Positions 1-8,956 of a stretch of DNA of 63,424 bases are shown piece after piece. Source of the DNA: Clostridiales bacterium. Its GTDB lineage: Bacteria; Bacillota; Clostridia; Saccharofermentanales; Saccharofermentanaceae. Below the pieces are notes generated by a model, which was not told the DNA's origin, did not search any database, and was given only the letters and a program-made list of their open reading frames with translations. The number at the start of each line of letters is the position of its first letter. Position 1 is the first letter of the stretch. The stretch spans positions 1-63,424 of the forward strand of contig JAGCSR010000028.1 of assembly GCA_017964005.1 (NCBI GenBank), read 5' to 3'. The translations under genes and the position numbers were made by a program.

Positions 1-25
1 ATACATTGAGTCCGAGGAGGGCCTG

Positions 26-1759
26 TTATTCCATCTCTTTGCAGACCTTGCGGACGATCCTGATGCCGATGTTGTGCGCAGGGTCTTCTGGGTTGAAGAT
101 GGTATCGACTTCCTTGGGGTTGAAGGGCTGGCAATTGTCCTTGAACTTGATTATGAGGTCTTCACCGGCGTGGGTTACGCTTATGTCAACGACACTGTTT
201 GCTTTGTTGGAGAAACCGTGCTTTACGATGTTGACGGTTAGTTCTTCAACGCAAAGGCCGGCCCTTGCGGAAGTAATCTTTTCGATGCCTTGAGCATGGC
301 AGAATTCGATGACGGTCTCGGATATGTTGATCGCCTCTTCGAGACTATGGACAGACAGATTAAGACGTTTATCGGATGAGATGCCGAAGTCCTTCGGGAA
401 GCAGCAAAGATCTGCGCATGTCTTGGGAAGTGACTTCTGCCTTATCCATGCCATGATGTACATTACCATAACGACTCCTATACCCGAGATCACCTGGGAC
501 AGCCAGATACCTGTCATGCCGAATGCCATCGACAAAAGCCAGGAGAAGAGGACCGGGAAAGCAAGTCCGTCCAATATGATGCCGACATGTACCGGCGGCA
601 TGAAGTCCATGCATCTCCAAAGATCTCTCCATCCGACGAAGATCGTGCTTATCGGGGACGACAGCGGGAACAGGCAGAATCCGATCAGTGCCATGGTATA
701 GACCGGTGCCGAAGGATCGTGGTAGTAGATGTTGGTAAGAGGCACGCAGAGGGCCGACAGGACCAGGGATCCTGCCACGACTACCGGAACAGCGCGTTTG
801 AGATAGATCCTCATGAGAAGTTCCAGAGCGGACCTGTCTTTCTCGCCGGTATAAACGCTGGCAAGGGTTACCATGGCGGAGGTCATTCCGGCGGGGATAG
901 CCCAATAAACGTAGCCGAAGGATCCCACGGCTGAGAATGCCGACATACCGGCATTGCCTGCGATGGTGATGATGAGATAATTGAGGATAAGACCTCTTAA
1001 GACCAGAAGGAACTGAGTTGCGGCAGGAGGAGTTCCGAGTTTAAAGATGTCGGCAAGATCGGACCACTTGAGTCCTTTGAGACCGAACTTGAAAGAAGCG
1101 TTCCTGCTCAAGAAGTAGACTGCAGGTATTATGAGGGACACCCAGTTGCCTACGGAAGTTGCAAGACCGAGACCGAACAGGCCCATCTTGAAGACCTTGA
1201 TGAACAGGTAGTCGCACAGGGCATTGGTGAAGAACAATCCGCCGATGGCGATGTATCCGATCTTCTCTTTCTTCTCAAGCTGCAGGAAAGATGTAAGTTG
1301 GGTCCCCAGAAGGAAAGGCAGTATGCCGACACCGACGCCGCGGAAGTATTCCATGAGCCCCGGATATAAGGGATTGGCACCGGATACTGACAGACTTGCG
1401 GGTATGAAGGGGAAGAATACGCAGAGGATCATCCCGACAGCTCCGATGATGGACATAACGAGGATATCTATGGAAAATATTGCCCTGGCACGCTTTACGG
1501 TATTCTCGCCCAGGTATTTGCCGCAAAGGATCTGGGCGCCGCCGAACATCAGTACATTAAGGGAATCGCAGATCTTGGCGAAAGGTCCGTAGAGTCCGGT
1601 AACGGCCATGGCGTCCGGACCTATGAGATTGCTGGCAAAAGCCGAGTCGATGATGAGGCTGATACCGCCGCACATAACCAGGAGGATCTGTACCGGGACC
1701 ATGCTGAAGAACAGTCTTCTTGTTATCTTCTCATCGTATCTGTTTATATTTACCGGCAT
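26..1759 (-). CDS. MATE-family transporter with C-terminal RsbW-like ATPase domain
   Basis: A 577-residue protein. Residues 1 to about 445 are a polytopic membrane region with the layout of MATE (NorM/DinF-like) drug or metabolite antiporters, which use Na+ or H+ gradients. The last ~115 residues are soluble and look like an anti-sigma-factor HATPase (RsbW/SpoIIAB) domain: the N-box EELTVN (505-510) has its Mg-binding Asn, there is a D541 region, and a G-box NIGIRIV lies near 564-569. A standard MATE protein is ~450 residues, so the tail is an added module. Start ATG has GAGGT upstream, and an extended -10 (TGTTATAAT) lies about 35 bp before it. It is divergent from the BMP-like gene. What the ATPase domain phosphorylates or binds cannot be told from sequence. 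Transport family is secure; substrate unknown. Confidence 0.88.
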   Translation of the reverse strand: MPVNINRYDEKITRRLFFSMVPVQILLVMCGGISLIIDSAFASNLIGPDAMAVTGLYGPFAKICDSLNVLMFGGAQILCGKYLGENTVKRARAIFSIDILVMSIIGAVGMILCVFFPFIPASLSVSGANPLYPGLMEYFRGVGVGILPFLLGTQLTSFLQLEKKEKIGYIAIGGLFFTNALCDYLFIKVFKMGLFGLGLATSVGNWVSLIIPAVYFLSRNASFKFGLKGLKWSDLADIFKLGTPPAATQFLLVLRGLILNYLIITIAGNAGMSAFSAVGSFGYVYWAIPAGMTSAMVTLASVYTGEKDRSALELLMRIYLKRAVPVVVAGSLVLSALCVPLTNIYYHDPSAPVYTMALIGFCLFPLSSPISTIFVGWRDLWRCMDFMPPVHVGIILDGLAFPVLFSWLLSMAFGMTGIWLSQVISGIGVVMVMYIMAWIRQKSLPKTCADLCCFPKDFGISSDKRLNLSVHSLEEAINISETVIEFCHAQGIEKITSARAGLCVEELTVNIVKHGFSNKANSVVDISVTHAGEDLIIKFKDNCQPFNPKEVDTIFNPEDPAHNIGIRIVRKVCKEME

Positions 1760-1791
1760 ATTCTTGTGACCTCACTTACTGCATATCATTG

Positions 1792-1800
1792 ATTATAACA
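1792..1800 (-). promoter_or_regulatory. Extended -10 promoter element for the MATE-ATPase gene
   Basis: On the minus strand this reads TGTTATAAT, a TGn-extended consensus -10, at a suitable distance from the ATG at 1759. No good -35 is visible. The near-palindrome TAACACGCGCGTTA overlaps it and could be an operator for the divergent pair, but this is only a guess. Confidence 0.5.
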
Positions 1801-1844
1801 CGCGCGTTAATATTATGTTCATTCCCGAAGGACCTTGTTTATAC

Positions 1845-1850
1845 TATAAT
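1845..1850 (+). promoter_or_regulatory. Likely -10 box for the BMP-like gene
   Basis: TATAAT about 45 bp before the ATG at 1895. It would place the transcript start near 1857, inside the longer open frame that begins with TTG at 1853, which argues for the downstream ATG as the true start. The -35 is poor. Confidence 0.45.
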
Positions 1851-1894
1851 CTTTGTTGTATAAACTACTTTTCGCGAAGGGTCGGGAGGCGCTT

Positions 1895-3763
1895 ATGAGA
1901 AATGACTACAAGGCAGCTAAGAAGAAGGCAGAGAAGGAAGTAAGGGATGCAGTAAGAGAAGGAAGGTCGCCTTATCTTCCCGTACTGGATGCTTTGGAAG
2001 AGGTGAAGAATGCCACTGCCAAAAGAAGCCTCGGTCTTATGGAGCTCCCGTTGAACCGTATCAAGGGCAATAAGGAGCAGGGCAGGAATTCTGCTTTCGC
2101 TGCAAACTTCATGCCCCTTCTGGAAGAGGAGACCGAGTTTGCCATCAAGTGGCAGCAGCTTTACGAGTCATACCAGAAGGAAGGCATCCGCGATGCCATC
2201 AAGGTATATGAATATATGCACCAGTTTTACGTACAGGAAGGGAACAAGAGAGTGTCCGTGTCCAAGTACGGCGGAACCGATTATATACTGGCTGACGTAA
2301 CAAGGCTGATCCCGGCAAAGACCGATGACCCTGAAGTCCTGGCATATTACGAGTATATGGATTTTTACAGGGTGACCAAGATCTTCCTCTTCGTGTTCAC
2401 TGAGCCCGGCGAATATCAAAGGCTTGCGGAACTCGTGGGACAGAATCTTACGGATGTATGGCCGGAGGACCTTTGCAAGGAATTAAAGTCCGCATATTTC
2501 CGTTTCTCGAAAATGCTCAAGAAGGAATACAGGATCGAAGACCCTTACGTGGTATGTAATTCATTCCTTGTATATCTTTCCATATTCCCCCTGTCCACCT
2601 TCAGTGAGGATACGGACGAACAGATACTGAAGAACGTAAGGCTTGCCCGCCATGAACTTCTGTCCGAAGGCACCATCGACAGCGTGGAATTCCTCGACAA
2701 GGCTTCTGAAGGGGAAGCTTCCCGCGGCTCGATCATCGCCAACCTGTTCTCCAAGCCCAGGAAATATACTGAGACAGATCCTCTTAAAGTCGGCTTTATC
2801 TACAACAAAGGTGTTGACGATTCCAGATGGATCGACAGCCATGAGGCCGGCAGGCTCTATGTTAATGTTATGAGCGGCAATAATGTCAAGACTTCTGTCT
2901 ACTATACGGACAAGGAAGGCGGCATTGAGAAGACCATCGACAAGTGTATCAGTGACGGATGTGAACTGGTATTCTCTGTCTGCGCGGAGCACTACAGTGA
3001 GATCCTTAAGGCGGCGGTAATGCATCCTGAGGTAAAGTTTGCAAGCTGTTCCGCAGGGGGGACCAACCCTTCCGTAAGATGCTATCAGGGCAAGATCTAT
3101 GAGTCTTCATTCCTGATAGGTATCCTTGCTGCCAGGACACAGCTTCTGGAATACGGCAATACAGGTGACAGAAGGATCGGATATCTTGCCCGCGGTACCG
3201 AAGAGATCAACAGGATCAACCTCAATGCCTTCGCCATCGGTGTCGGCATGGCGGATCCGGAGTGTATGGTCTCTTTGAAGGTCGAAGGACGCGACACCGA
3301 TTACCGCGAACAGTGGGAGAAGGAAGGGGTAAAGATCTTCTCGGATATGGAATATTCCCCTTCATCCAATATGGGACTCCGCCCGGGTGTATATGACATA
3401 AAGGACGGCAAGGAAGTCTATATCGGAACATCTTACTTCAACTGGGGTAAATACTATCTTCAGATCGTAGGTTCAGTCCTTAACGGCATGTGGAACATCA
3501 ACGAGCTTATCGATAAGCACATTGCGGCCAACTACTGGTTCGGTCTTGCCACGGGAGTAGTTGATATCAGAGTGCCGCAGATGGACTGGAAGACAGAGAA
3601 GCTCATGAACTTCTTTAAGGATGCAGTGATCGGAGGATTGGATCCTTTCGAAGGGGAACTTAAGGATAATCAGGGCAATATAAGGACGATCGGTGACAAG
3701 ATCAGCCCCAGTGACGTACTTACCATAGACTGGCTCAATGAGAATATCGAAGGGGAATTCTGA
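1895..3763 (+). CDS. Cytoplasmic BMP/PnrA-like ligand-binding protein with N-terminal extension
   Basis: 622 residues. The C-terminal half (from about residue 295, starting KVGFIYNKGVDDSRW) resembles the basic membrane protein (BMP/PnrA/Med) family of nucleoside-binding proteins: it has repeated alternating Rossmann-like strands and a typical late segment VYIGTSYFNWGKYY. Unlike exported BMP lipoproteins there is no signal peptide or lipobox. The first ~280 residues are a mostly helical extension with a short EGNKRVSV motif that recalls ParB/Srx-type segments. I chose ATG at 1895 because GGGAGG sits 5 bases upstream; the open frame could begin at TTG 1853. No ABC permease or ATPase partner is adjacent. 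It is followed after 67 bp by the sigma factor gene without a visible terminator. A cytoplasmic nucleoside or nucleotide sensor is an inference. Confidence 0.75.
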   Translation: MRNDYKAAKKKAEKEVRDAVREGRSPYLPVLDALEEVKNATAKRSLGLMELPLNRIKGNKEQGRNSAFAANFMPLLEEETEFAIKWQQLYESYQKEGIRDAIKVYEYMHQFYVQEGNKRVSVSKYGGTDYILADVTRLIPAKTDDPEVLAYYEYMDFYRVTKIFLFVFTEPGEYQRLAELVGQNLTDVWPEDLCKELKSAYFRFSKMLKKEYRIEDPYVVCNSFLVYLSIFPLSTFSEDTDEQILKNVRLARHELLSEGTIDSVEFLDKASEGEASRGSIIANLFSKPRKYTETDPLKVGFIYNKGVDDSRWIDSHEAGRLYVNVMSGNNVKTSVYYTDKEGGIEKTIDKCISDGCELVFSVCAEHYSEILKAAVMHPEVKFASCSAGGTNPSVRCYQGKIYESSFLIGILAARTQLLEYGNTGDRRIGYLARGTEEINRINLNAFAIGVGMADPECMVSLKVEGRDTDYREQWEKEGVKIFSDMEYSPSSNMGLRPGVYDIKDGKEVYIGTSYFNWGKYYLQIVGSVLNGMWNINELIDKHIAANYWFGLATGVVDIRVPQMDWKTEKLMNFFKDAVIGGLDPFEGELKDNQGNIRTIGDKISPSDVLTIDWLNENIEGEF

Positions 3764-3830
3764 TCATTTCAAGATTTGATGTCAGATATGTCTTCAGAAG
3801 TTGTCTATATGGGTGAAGGAGGTTATCACG

Positions 3831-4391
3831 ATGACTGATGAGAATATCATCTGCCTGTATTGGGACCGCAATGAGGATGCCATACTGGAGACGTCACGCA
3901 AATACGGTCACTACTGTTACACGATAGCTTACAACATTCTCTATAACAATGAGGATTCGGAAGAATGTGTTAACGATACATATAACAGGGCATGGAATTC
4001 CATGCCGCCTCAAAGGCCTTCGATCCTCTCGGCATTCTTAGGGAAGATCACAAGGAATATCTCGTTGAACAGATATAAGGAGAGTCATGCGCAGAAGCGC
4101 ACGGGAGATCAGTTTGCTGTCGTCCTGGATGAGCTCGGCGAGATCGCCTCGGGAACCGCAGGTCCCGAGAAGATGACGGAGGAAGGTGAATTCACCAAAG
4201 CGGTCAATGATTTCCTGTCGGGGCTTCCTAAAGACAAGAGAGTAATGTTTGTCCGAAGATATTGGTATTCGGATGATATCGGAACTATCGCAGGCAGGTT
4301 GGGCATACCCGAGAATAATGTATCCGTTGCGCTCCGCCGCATCAGGATCAAACTCGGAGAATACTTGACGGAAAGGGGATTCGATCTATGA
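3831..4391 (+). CDS. ECF-type RNA polymerase sigma factor
   Basis: 186 residues with the two-domain plan of extracytoplasmic-function sigma-70 factors: a region 2 with YCYTIAYNILYNNEDSEECV and a run to NISLNRY, a variable linker, and region 4 with the helix-turn-helix DIGTIAGRLGIPENNVSVAL. It would direct polymerase to a small regulon. The ATG at 3831 is preceded by AAGGAGG at 3816-3822; an upstream TTG in frame is less likely. The stop overlaps the next start in ATGA, a strong sign of translational coupling with the membrane protein that follows, as usual for sigma/anti-sigma pairs. Confidence 0.9.
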   Translation: MTDENIICLYWDRNEDAILETSRKYGHYCYTIAYNILYNNEDSEECVNDTYNRAWNSMPPQRPSILSAFLGKITRNISLNRYKESHAQKRTGDQFAVVLDELGEIASGTAGPEKMTEEGEFTKAVNDFLSGLPKDKRVMFVRRYWYSDDIGTIAGRLGIPENNVSVALRRIRIKLGEYLTERGFDL

Positions 4392-5008
4392 AGAAAGAAG
4401 AACTTTTCGATCTGCTGAACGATATAGACGATGGCTATATAGCAGAGGCCGAAGAATACAGGAAGGCCAAGAGGGCCAAGATCGATACAAGGATCATAAG
4501 ATATATCGGTATCGCAGCTTCCGTTATCCTTGTTGCAGGTATCCTGGGAATACTCCTGATGAATATGGGCGGAAGGAGCACCTCGCCCCAGTCGACATCG
4601 GCGGCAACAACAGCTGACAGGTACGCTGAGGCAACGGAAGACTATGAGCAGCCTACCGATGCGTCAGAAGCATATGAAACTACCGAATACGAACCTACCA
4701 CAACGCTGCCGACAGAGGATTCGGGCGACCGGATCGAACAGCCTGTGGTCATGTATAACGGAGTGCTCTATAAGATGTCCGATGACAATATAGAGTATGA
4801 ACTTCCCGAAGGCTTCGAACAGGTCGGAGAGATCATCGGATACGATGCTGATACTGTTCCTTCGGAAGACTTCTATGCGGCAGGTCCCGATCTTACGGAA
4901 GGTCAGAAGATCTATGGTAATCCTGAAGATACAAACGTGATCTATGTAGCATATGATCTTGGCGAAGACAGGATCGGGTACAGGGTATTTAAGGCAGACG
5001 GTATCTGA
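4388..5008 (+). CDS. Single-pass membrane protein, probable anti-sigma factor
   Basis: 206 residues. A short cytoplasmic N-terminus (about 35 residues, basic) is followed by one membrane segment YIGIAASVILVAGILGILLM (about 38-57), a Thr/Ser/Glu-rich linker and a small extracytoplasmic domain rich in acidic residues. It overlaps the sigma gene by 4 bases, so it most likely binds and inhibits that sigma factor until an envelope signal is received. No named anti-sigma domain (ZAS with HxxxCxxC) is present, so assignment rests on position and topology. Confidence 0.75.
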   Translation: MKKEELFDLLNDIDDGYIAEAEEYRKAKRAKIDTRIIRYIGIAASVILVAGILGILLMNMGGRSTSPQSTSAATTADRYAEATEDYEQPTDASEAYETTEYEPTTTLPTEDSGDRIEQPVVMYNGVLYKMSDDNIEYELPEGFEQVGEIIGYDADTVPSEDFYAAGPDLTEGQKIYGNPEDTNVIYVAYDLGEDRIGYRVFKADGI

Positions 5009-5032
5009 CAGCACCCCGCGTGCAATCTGTTG

Positions 5033-5152
5033 TTACTGTAAACAGGCAAGTTTGTTACCGTACAGTAGCATAAAAGCCGGTTTACAGTAACATGCTACTG
5101 TAAACCACGATAATTGATACTGTACAGTATCAAAAAACTCGATTTACAGTAA
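5033..5152. repeat. Cluster of seven TACTGTA/TACAGTA motifs forming palindromes
   Basis: Between two convergent genes, the 7-mer TACTGTA or its reverse complement occurs at 5034, 5061, 5083, 5096, 5118, 5123 and 5145. Two copies make a perfect inverted repeat with 11-base arms (5079-5089 and 5096-5106, 6-base loop); two others make the 16-base perfect palindrome GATACTGTACAGTATC (5116-5131). None is followed by a T-run, so a simple terminator does not explain it. It may be a protein-binding array or a small intergenic repeat element. Confidence 0.75.
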
Positions 5153-5201
5153 TAATTGAAGGCAACGGTGTTATATACCCACAATTCCGCAAAGAGCCGT
5201 A

Positions 5202-6845
5202 TTACTTTATCCTGAATGTTTTGGGTGCGAACTTATATACCAGGACGCATGCCAATACCGCATAGACGACCGTAAAGACCGCGGCAACGGGAGCGAAGAT
5301 CGTAGCGGACACATTGTTGTTGAACAGGAACCAGCAGACCATATAGGTTACTATGCTTACGATCTGGTAGCTCTTGGACTTGATCTTGTATTCACTTGTG
5401 TACGGCTGCAAAAGATAATATATCGCCAGGTGATGGACCGAGAAGAATACCATGGATAAGATGATCGACAGGAATGTCATCACATACTGATATTGGTACT
5501 CCTGTCCTCCCGTTAACGCGATGACCACTACCGCATAGACTGCGATCATGAAAGCCGGGATGAAGTTCAGCTTGATAAGGGATATCAGTCTCAGCCTGAA
5601 CATGGTCAATATCGAGTGGGGTGTCTTATAGAAGCCGAATGTCAGAAGGGAAGAGTCGCAGTTGGCGAACATCGTCTGGCAGATCGCGGCACCTCTGTTG
5701 ATGAAGTACAGGACAAACGGGAATCCGCTCAAGTGCGCAGTGAAGATACTGCGGATAGTGCTTTCTGTCGGATCGAAAGTGCTGTCTTTCCTGAAACTTA
5801 CATAGAGCTCGATATAAAGGAGGACAGACAGGATGACTATGGCAATGAATGTTCCGATGATGATCTTGATGACAGAACCCCACAGGAGCTTCCTGTGGCG
5901 CTTGACGAAAAGCTCGTTTAAGTATCTGAAGCCTTTGGCACCGGAAGTAACACCCTCTGTCTCGGTGATCTGAGCCGAAGCCATCTTCTTGACCTGAGAT
6001 CCTGCATCCTGCTTAACCTTGGCGGTCTTGTCGCGCTCGGCGAAAAGAGCCGTCCTGTACATGCCGTAGGGGAACTTCTTCATGGCGAGGATGCCGGGAA
6101 TGAGAGCTAATGCGGCGATGGCAATGGCTACGGCAGACATAAGGAACATATTGTTGAAGATGACCATGGGAGCCGCGATGGCACCGACGGTGCAGATTAT
6201 CATGCACAAAAGGACATTGAAGGCGGTGCTGCCTACGACTGTTAAGGGCTGGCCGCGGCGGTTTGTCTTCCGTCCTGAGTTGAGCTTTGCGGCATAAGAT
6301 GACATCTGCAGTCCGACCGTTGCGGCCTTGGTGCCGACTCCGGCGAAAGGTATGAGGACTGCAAAATACCAGGGAACCCCTGCAATGAGTGCTGTAGGTA
6401 TTCCGAATAAGGCATAACCGATAAATATAGTGAACGCATCGTAGGCGAAGATCGAGGTTATGTACTTCTTGGCGTCCATCCCCAGCAGGAAGACGGCATA
6501 CTTCACCTCCGTTGTTACATTGAAGAGGTTGTACATGAAGGCTCCCGCTATCAGGAACAGAAGGAGAGCGTACATATATACCGTGTTCTGTGAGTAGTCG
6601 TAAAGTGATGACACGAACCCGGACCCTAAGAAGATCATCCCGAATAGAAGGGCTTTGCCGAAGAAAGCCTTGAATACTTCAACGATCACCGCAACGATCA
6701 GAGCAAGGATCTTGATTATCCTTATGCCGTAGATACGATCGCTTATGTGCTTACCGATAAGCGGAATGTGCTTTATCCCGTATAAAAGCCCGTTAACGGT
6801 AATAGTGTTGCGAAGGCTTAAGATTATCCTTACCGTATTACGCAT
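5202..6845 (-). CDS. ABC transporter permease, exporter type
   Basis: 547 residues with roughly a dozen hydrophobic segments spread over the chain and charged loops between them, including a Lys-rich cytoplasmic loop near residues 265-310. It overlaps the upstream ATP-binding gene by 8 bases, so the two form one transporter. The layout resembles the large permeases of clostridial two-gene ABC exporters (lantibiotic-immunity or ABC-2-like), but I cannot name the family or the substrate. Confidence 0.72.
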   Translation of the reverse strand: MRNTVRIILSLRNTITVNGLLYGIKHIPLIGKHISDRIYGIRIIKILALIVAVIVEVFKAFFGKALLFGMIFLGSGFVSSLYDYSQNTVYMYALLLFLIAGAFMYNLFNVTTEVKYAVFLLGMDAKKYITSIFAYDAFTIFIGYALFGIPTALIAGVPWYFAVLIPFAGVGTKAATVGLQMSSYAAKLNSGRKTNRRGQPLTVVGSTAFNVLLCMIICTVGAIAAPMVIFNNMFLMSAVAIAIAALALIPGILAMKKFPYGMYRTALFAERDKTAKVKQDAGSQVKKMASAQITETEGVTSGAKGFRYLNELFVKRHRKLLWGSVIKIIIGTFIAIVILSVLLYIELYVSFRKDSTFDPTESTIRSIFTAHLSGFPFVLYFINRGAAICQTMFANCDSSLLTFGFYKTPHSILTMFRLRLISLIKLNFIPAFMIAVYAVVVIALTGGQEYQYQYVMTFLSIILSMVFFSVHHLAIYYLLQPYTSEYKIKSKSYQIVSIVTYMVCWFLFNNNVSATIFAPVAAVFTVVYAVLACVLVYKFAPKTFRIK

Positions 6846-7545
6846 CTTCTGCGTCCCTTAAGGCTTCGATGATCTTGGCCTTGAAGTCGTCATTATCAAG
6901 GTTCGCCTTGTCTACGGGTTCAAGGCGTCCGTGGTTTAAGAGCACGATCTCGTCGCACAGGTCGAGAGCGATATCAAGAAGATGAGTGGAGAAGATAAGG
7001 ATACGGCCTTCCTTCTGGCTCCTTAAGATATCCTTCATCTCTTCGGCCACAACGACATCGAGGGATGTCAGAGGCTCGTCCAGGAGCATGAGTCTGGGAC
7101 GGGAGATGATATTGATCAGCATCTGCATCTTGTTCTTCGTGCCGTGTGAATAATCCTTCATGAGACGGTCGCGGGTGTCAGCCGGGATCATCATGAAGTC
7201 CATGTATTCGTCAGTGGACTTGGGATCTTCGATCTGCCCTGCGTGAATGTCCATAAAGAACTTCAGGAACTCCCGTCCCGTCATGAACTCGGGGACCGTG
7301 GGAGTGGACAGAACATATCCGATGTCATCAGGACCTACTTCTTCGGTCCTGCCGTCTTCCCGGAAGAAGAACTTGCCGCCGTTAGTCTCCGTGTCGGAGT
7401 TTAAGCAGTTGAACAGTGTCGTCTTACCGGAACCGTTGCGTCCCAGAAGTCCGTAGATCTTGCCTTCCTCGAAAGCAAAATCCACATCGGTCAGGACCTG
7501 ATGCTTGCCGTAACTCTTGGCAAGATGCTCGATTACAAATTCCAT
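6838..7545 (-). CDS. ABC transporter ATP-binding protein
   Basis: 235 residues. Walker A GRNGSGKTT lies near residues 35-43, Walker B LMLLDEP in the second half, and an H-loop in STHLLD. The signature motif is unusual: YSHGTKNKMQ stands where LSGGQ is normal, a pattern seen in some ABC-2 type exporters. It energises the permease encoded immediately downstream (8-base overlap) and itself overlaps the preceding Lgt-like gene by 13 bases, so the three minus-strand genes are probably one operon. Start ATG has AAAGGGG upstream. Confidence 0.9.
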   Translation of the reverse strand: MEFVIEHLAKSYGKHQVLTDVDFAFEEGKIYGLLGRNGSGKTTLFNCLNSDTETNGGKFFFREDGRTEEVGPDDIGYVLSTPTVPEFMTGREFLKFFMDIHAGQIEDPKSTDEYMDFMMIPADTRDRLMKDYSHGTKNKMQMLINIISRPRLMLLDEPLTSLDVVVAEEMKDILRSQKEGRILIFSTHLLDIALDLCDEIVLLNHGRLEPVDKANLDNDDFKAKIIEALRDAEDA

Positions 7546-8240
7546 TTTTTTACTACCCCTTTCCAGATCGTCACCAGGATCAAAGCTAGGGCTCCTGCGA
7601 TAAGGACCGTGACCTGGCCTGACGATATTAACGTACCCTCGTGGTACGACCTCAGATATTCTAACAAAAATCTGACAACTGTCAAAACAATAAGAATCAT
7701 ATAAATGGCGAAGATCTTGTTCTTCATCCTGCCGATGAGGATAAGGGCGATCACGAAGAGCAGGATGAAAGAGATCATGTCGATGATCTGAGCGGGGAAA
7801 TAAGAACCTTGAATACCGGTACTTGAATAGACGATTGCGAAAGGGCCGTCATAGGGCTTGCCGTGACAGCACCCGGCAAACAGGCATCCGGTCTTGGCAA
7901 GTCCGTACATCAGGGGTGCTGTGGCTACGAAAGATGCCATCACAACGTCAGACTTGTCATGCATTATGAAGCCGGATATGAATACGCCAAGGATCATTCC
8001 CACCGCGGCACCGAGACCCGAGAAGCCGATATTTAGTGTGCCTTGGGACTGTATAACTGTTGTCATAATAGAGACCGTAACCGTACATACTGCCGTAAGA
8101 AGGGAAGCGTAGAGTACGGTCTGACGGGCAACTCCCGATCTTCGCATCAGAAAGACCGCGACCGTAAATCCGACCGCGACGGAAGCTATTATGATCAGAC
8201 CATAAGGTGACCAGGACAGAGCGGGAATTACGATCTTCAT
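7533..8240 (-). CDS. Prolipoprotein diacylglyceryl transferase-like membrane protein
   Basis: 235 residues, seven or so membrane segments. The central stretch KTGCLFAGCCHGKPY and the following FPAQ.ID and RFLLEYLRS segments match the divergent Lgt family that also occurs in Firmicutes beside the true lgt. Lgt moves a diacylglyceryl group from phosphatidylglycerol to the lipobox cysteine of lipoproteins; whether this divergent member has that activity is uncertain because the classical HGGLxGG and GRxGNFxN motifs are altered. It is the first gene of an apparent three-gene operon with an ABC exporter. Confidence 0.75.
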   Translation of the reverse strand: MKIVIPALSWSPYGLIIIASVAVGFTVAVFLMRRSGVARQTVLYASLLTAVCTVTVSIMTTVIQSQGTLNIGFSGLGAAVGMILGVFISGFIMHDKSDVVMASFVATAPLMYGLAKTGCLFAGCCHGKPYDGPFAIVYSSTGIQGSYFPAQIIDMISFILLFVIALILIGRMKNKIFAIYMILIVLTVVRFLLEYLRSYHEGTLISSGQVTVLIAGALALILVTIWKGVVKKWNL

Positions 8241-8250
8241 GAAGATCAGA

Positions 8251-8799
8251 TCATCCGGGCATATTGGAGCACTGTGATACGCACCATGCGATAAATGCCA
8301 TCACCGCGATAACTCCGAGGGCTGCCATGCCGATATATACCCACATCAAAATCTTTGCGAAAACACTCTCTTTAAACTTTACCCTGGCGATGATCATCAA
8401 TACCCAGGATGCGATGTAAGAAGCACCCATTAAGGAAACCATTATATCGATCAGGAAGTCGGATGATTTGTATTTGCTGACATCAGAGAATTCGCCCATC
8501 AATATCATGAGGAATGACATGAAGTAAGGAACAAAACTCAGGCCCAAAGATATGAAGCAAAGGATGTTGGCTTTCTTCTTCCGGGATGCGGGATCTTCTG
8601 CTTCCGCACGTACCTGGGGGGTTGTCTGCCAGTATGCCGGCTGCTGGGCCATGAATTGCTGAGGCTGCGGCTGATACTGTGGCTGCTGATAAGGGGGCTG
8701 CTGATACTGCTGCGCCTGTCCGGGCTGCACGAACTGCTGAGGCTGCGAAGGAGCCGTCTGATACTGCTGATCGTTGTTCATGAAGTTATTGTCATCCAT
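8251..8799 (-). CDS. Membrane protein with Gln/Pro-rich N-terminus
   Basis: 182 residues. The first ~65 residues are low complexity, dominated by Gln, Pro and Tyr (repeats of the PPYQQPQYQ kind), followed by a short basic stretch RKKK and three membrane segments. Such proteins, with a disordered polar tail before a few helices, are common in Clostridia and have no assigned role. I prefer the ATG at 8799 (AGGA 8 bases upstream) over the in-frame ATG at 8814, which lacks a ribosome site. It ends 10 bp before the Lgt-like gene starts and may be cotranscribed with it. Confidence 0.65.
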   Translation of the reverse strand: MDDNNFMNNDQQYQTAPSQPQQFVQPGQAQQYQQPPYQQPQYQPQPQQFMAQQPAYWQTTPQVRAEAEDPASRKKKANILCFISLGLSFVPYFMSFLMILMGEFSDVSKYKSSDFLIDIMVSLMGASYIASWVLMIIARVKFKESVFAKILMWVYIGMAALGVIAVMAFIAWCVSQCSNMPG

Positions 8800-8956
8800 A
8801 CCCGAGATCCTCATCTTGATTTACTGCAGATACCCGTATTCTATCACAGGTCGGACGGCATCTCACGGGGTTTTTGGGCAGCAGTGCTTTTCGATTAGTT
8901 TTCGGGAGCAATAGATGTTAAAATATAAGTCTAGTTTATTTGCGGAGGTGACCACT

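Noticed and set aside
5033..5152. CRISPR array
   Set aside because: The repeated unit is only 7 bases, in both orientations and with irregular spacing; there are no cas genes nearby.
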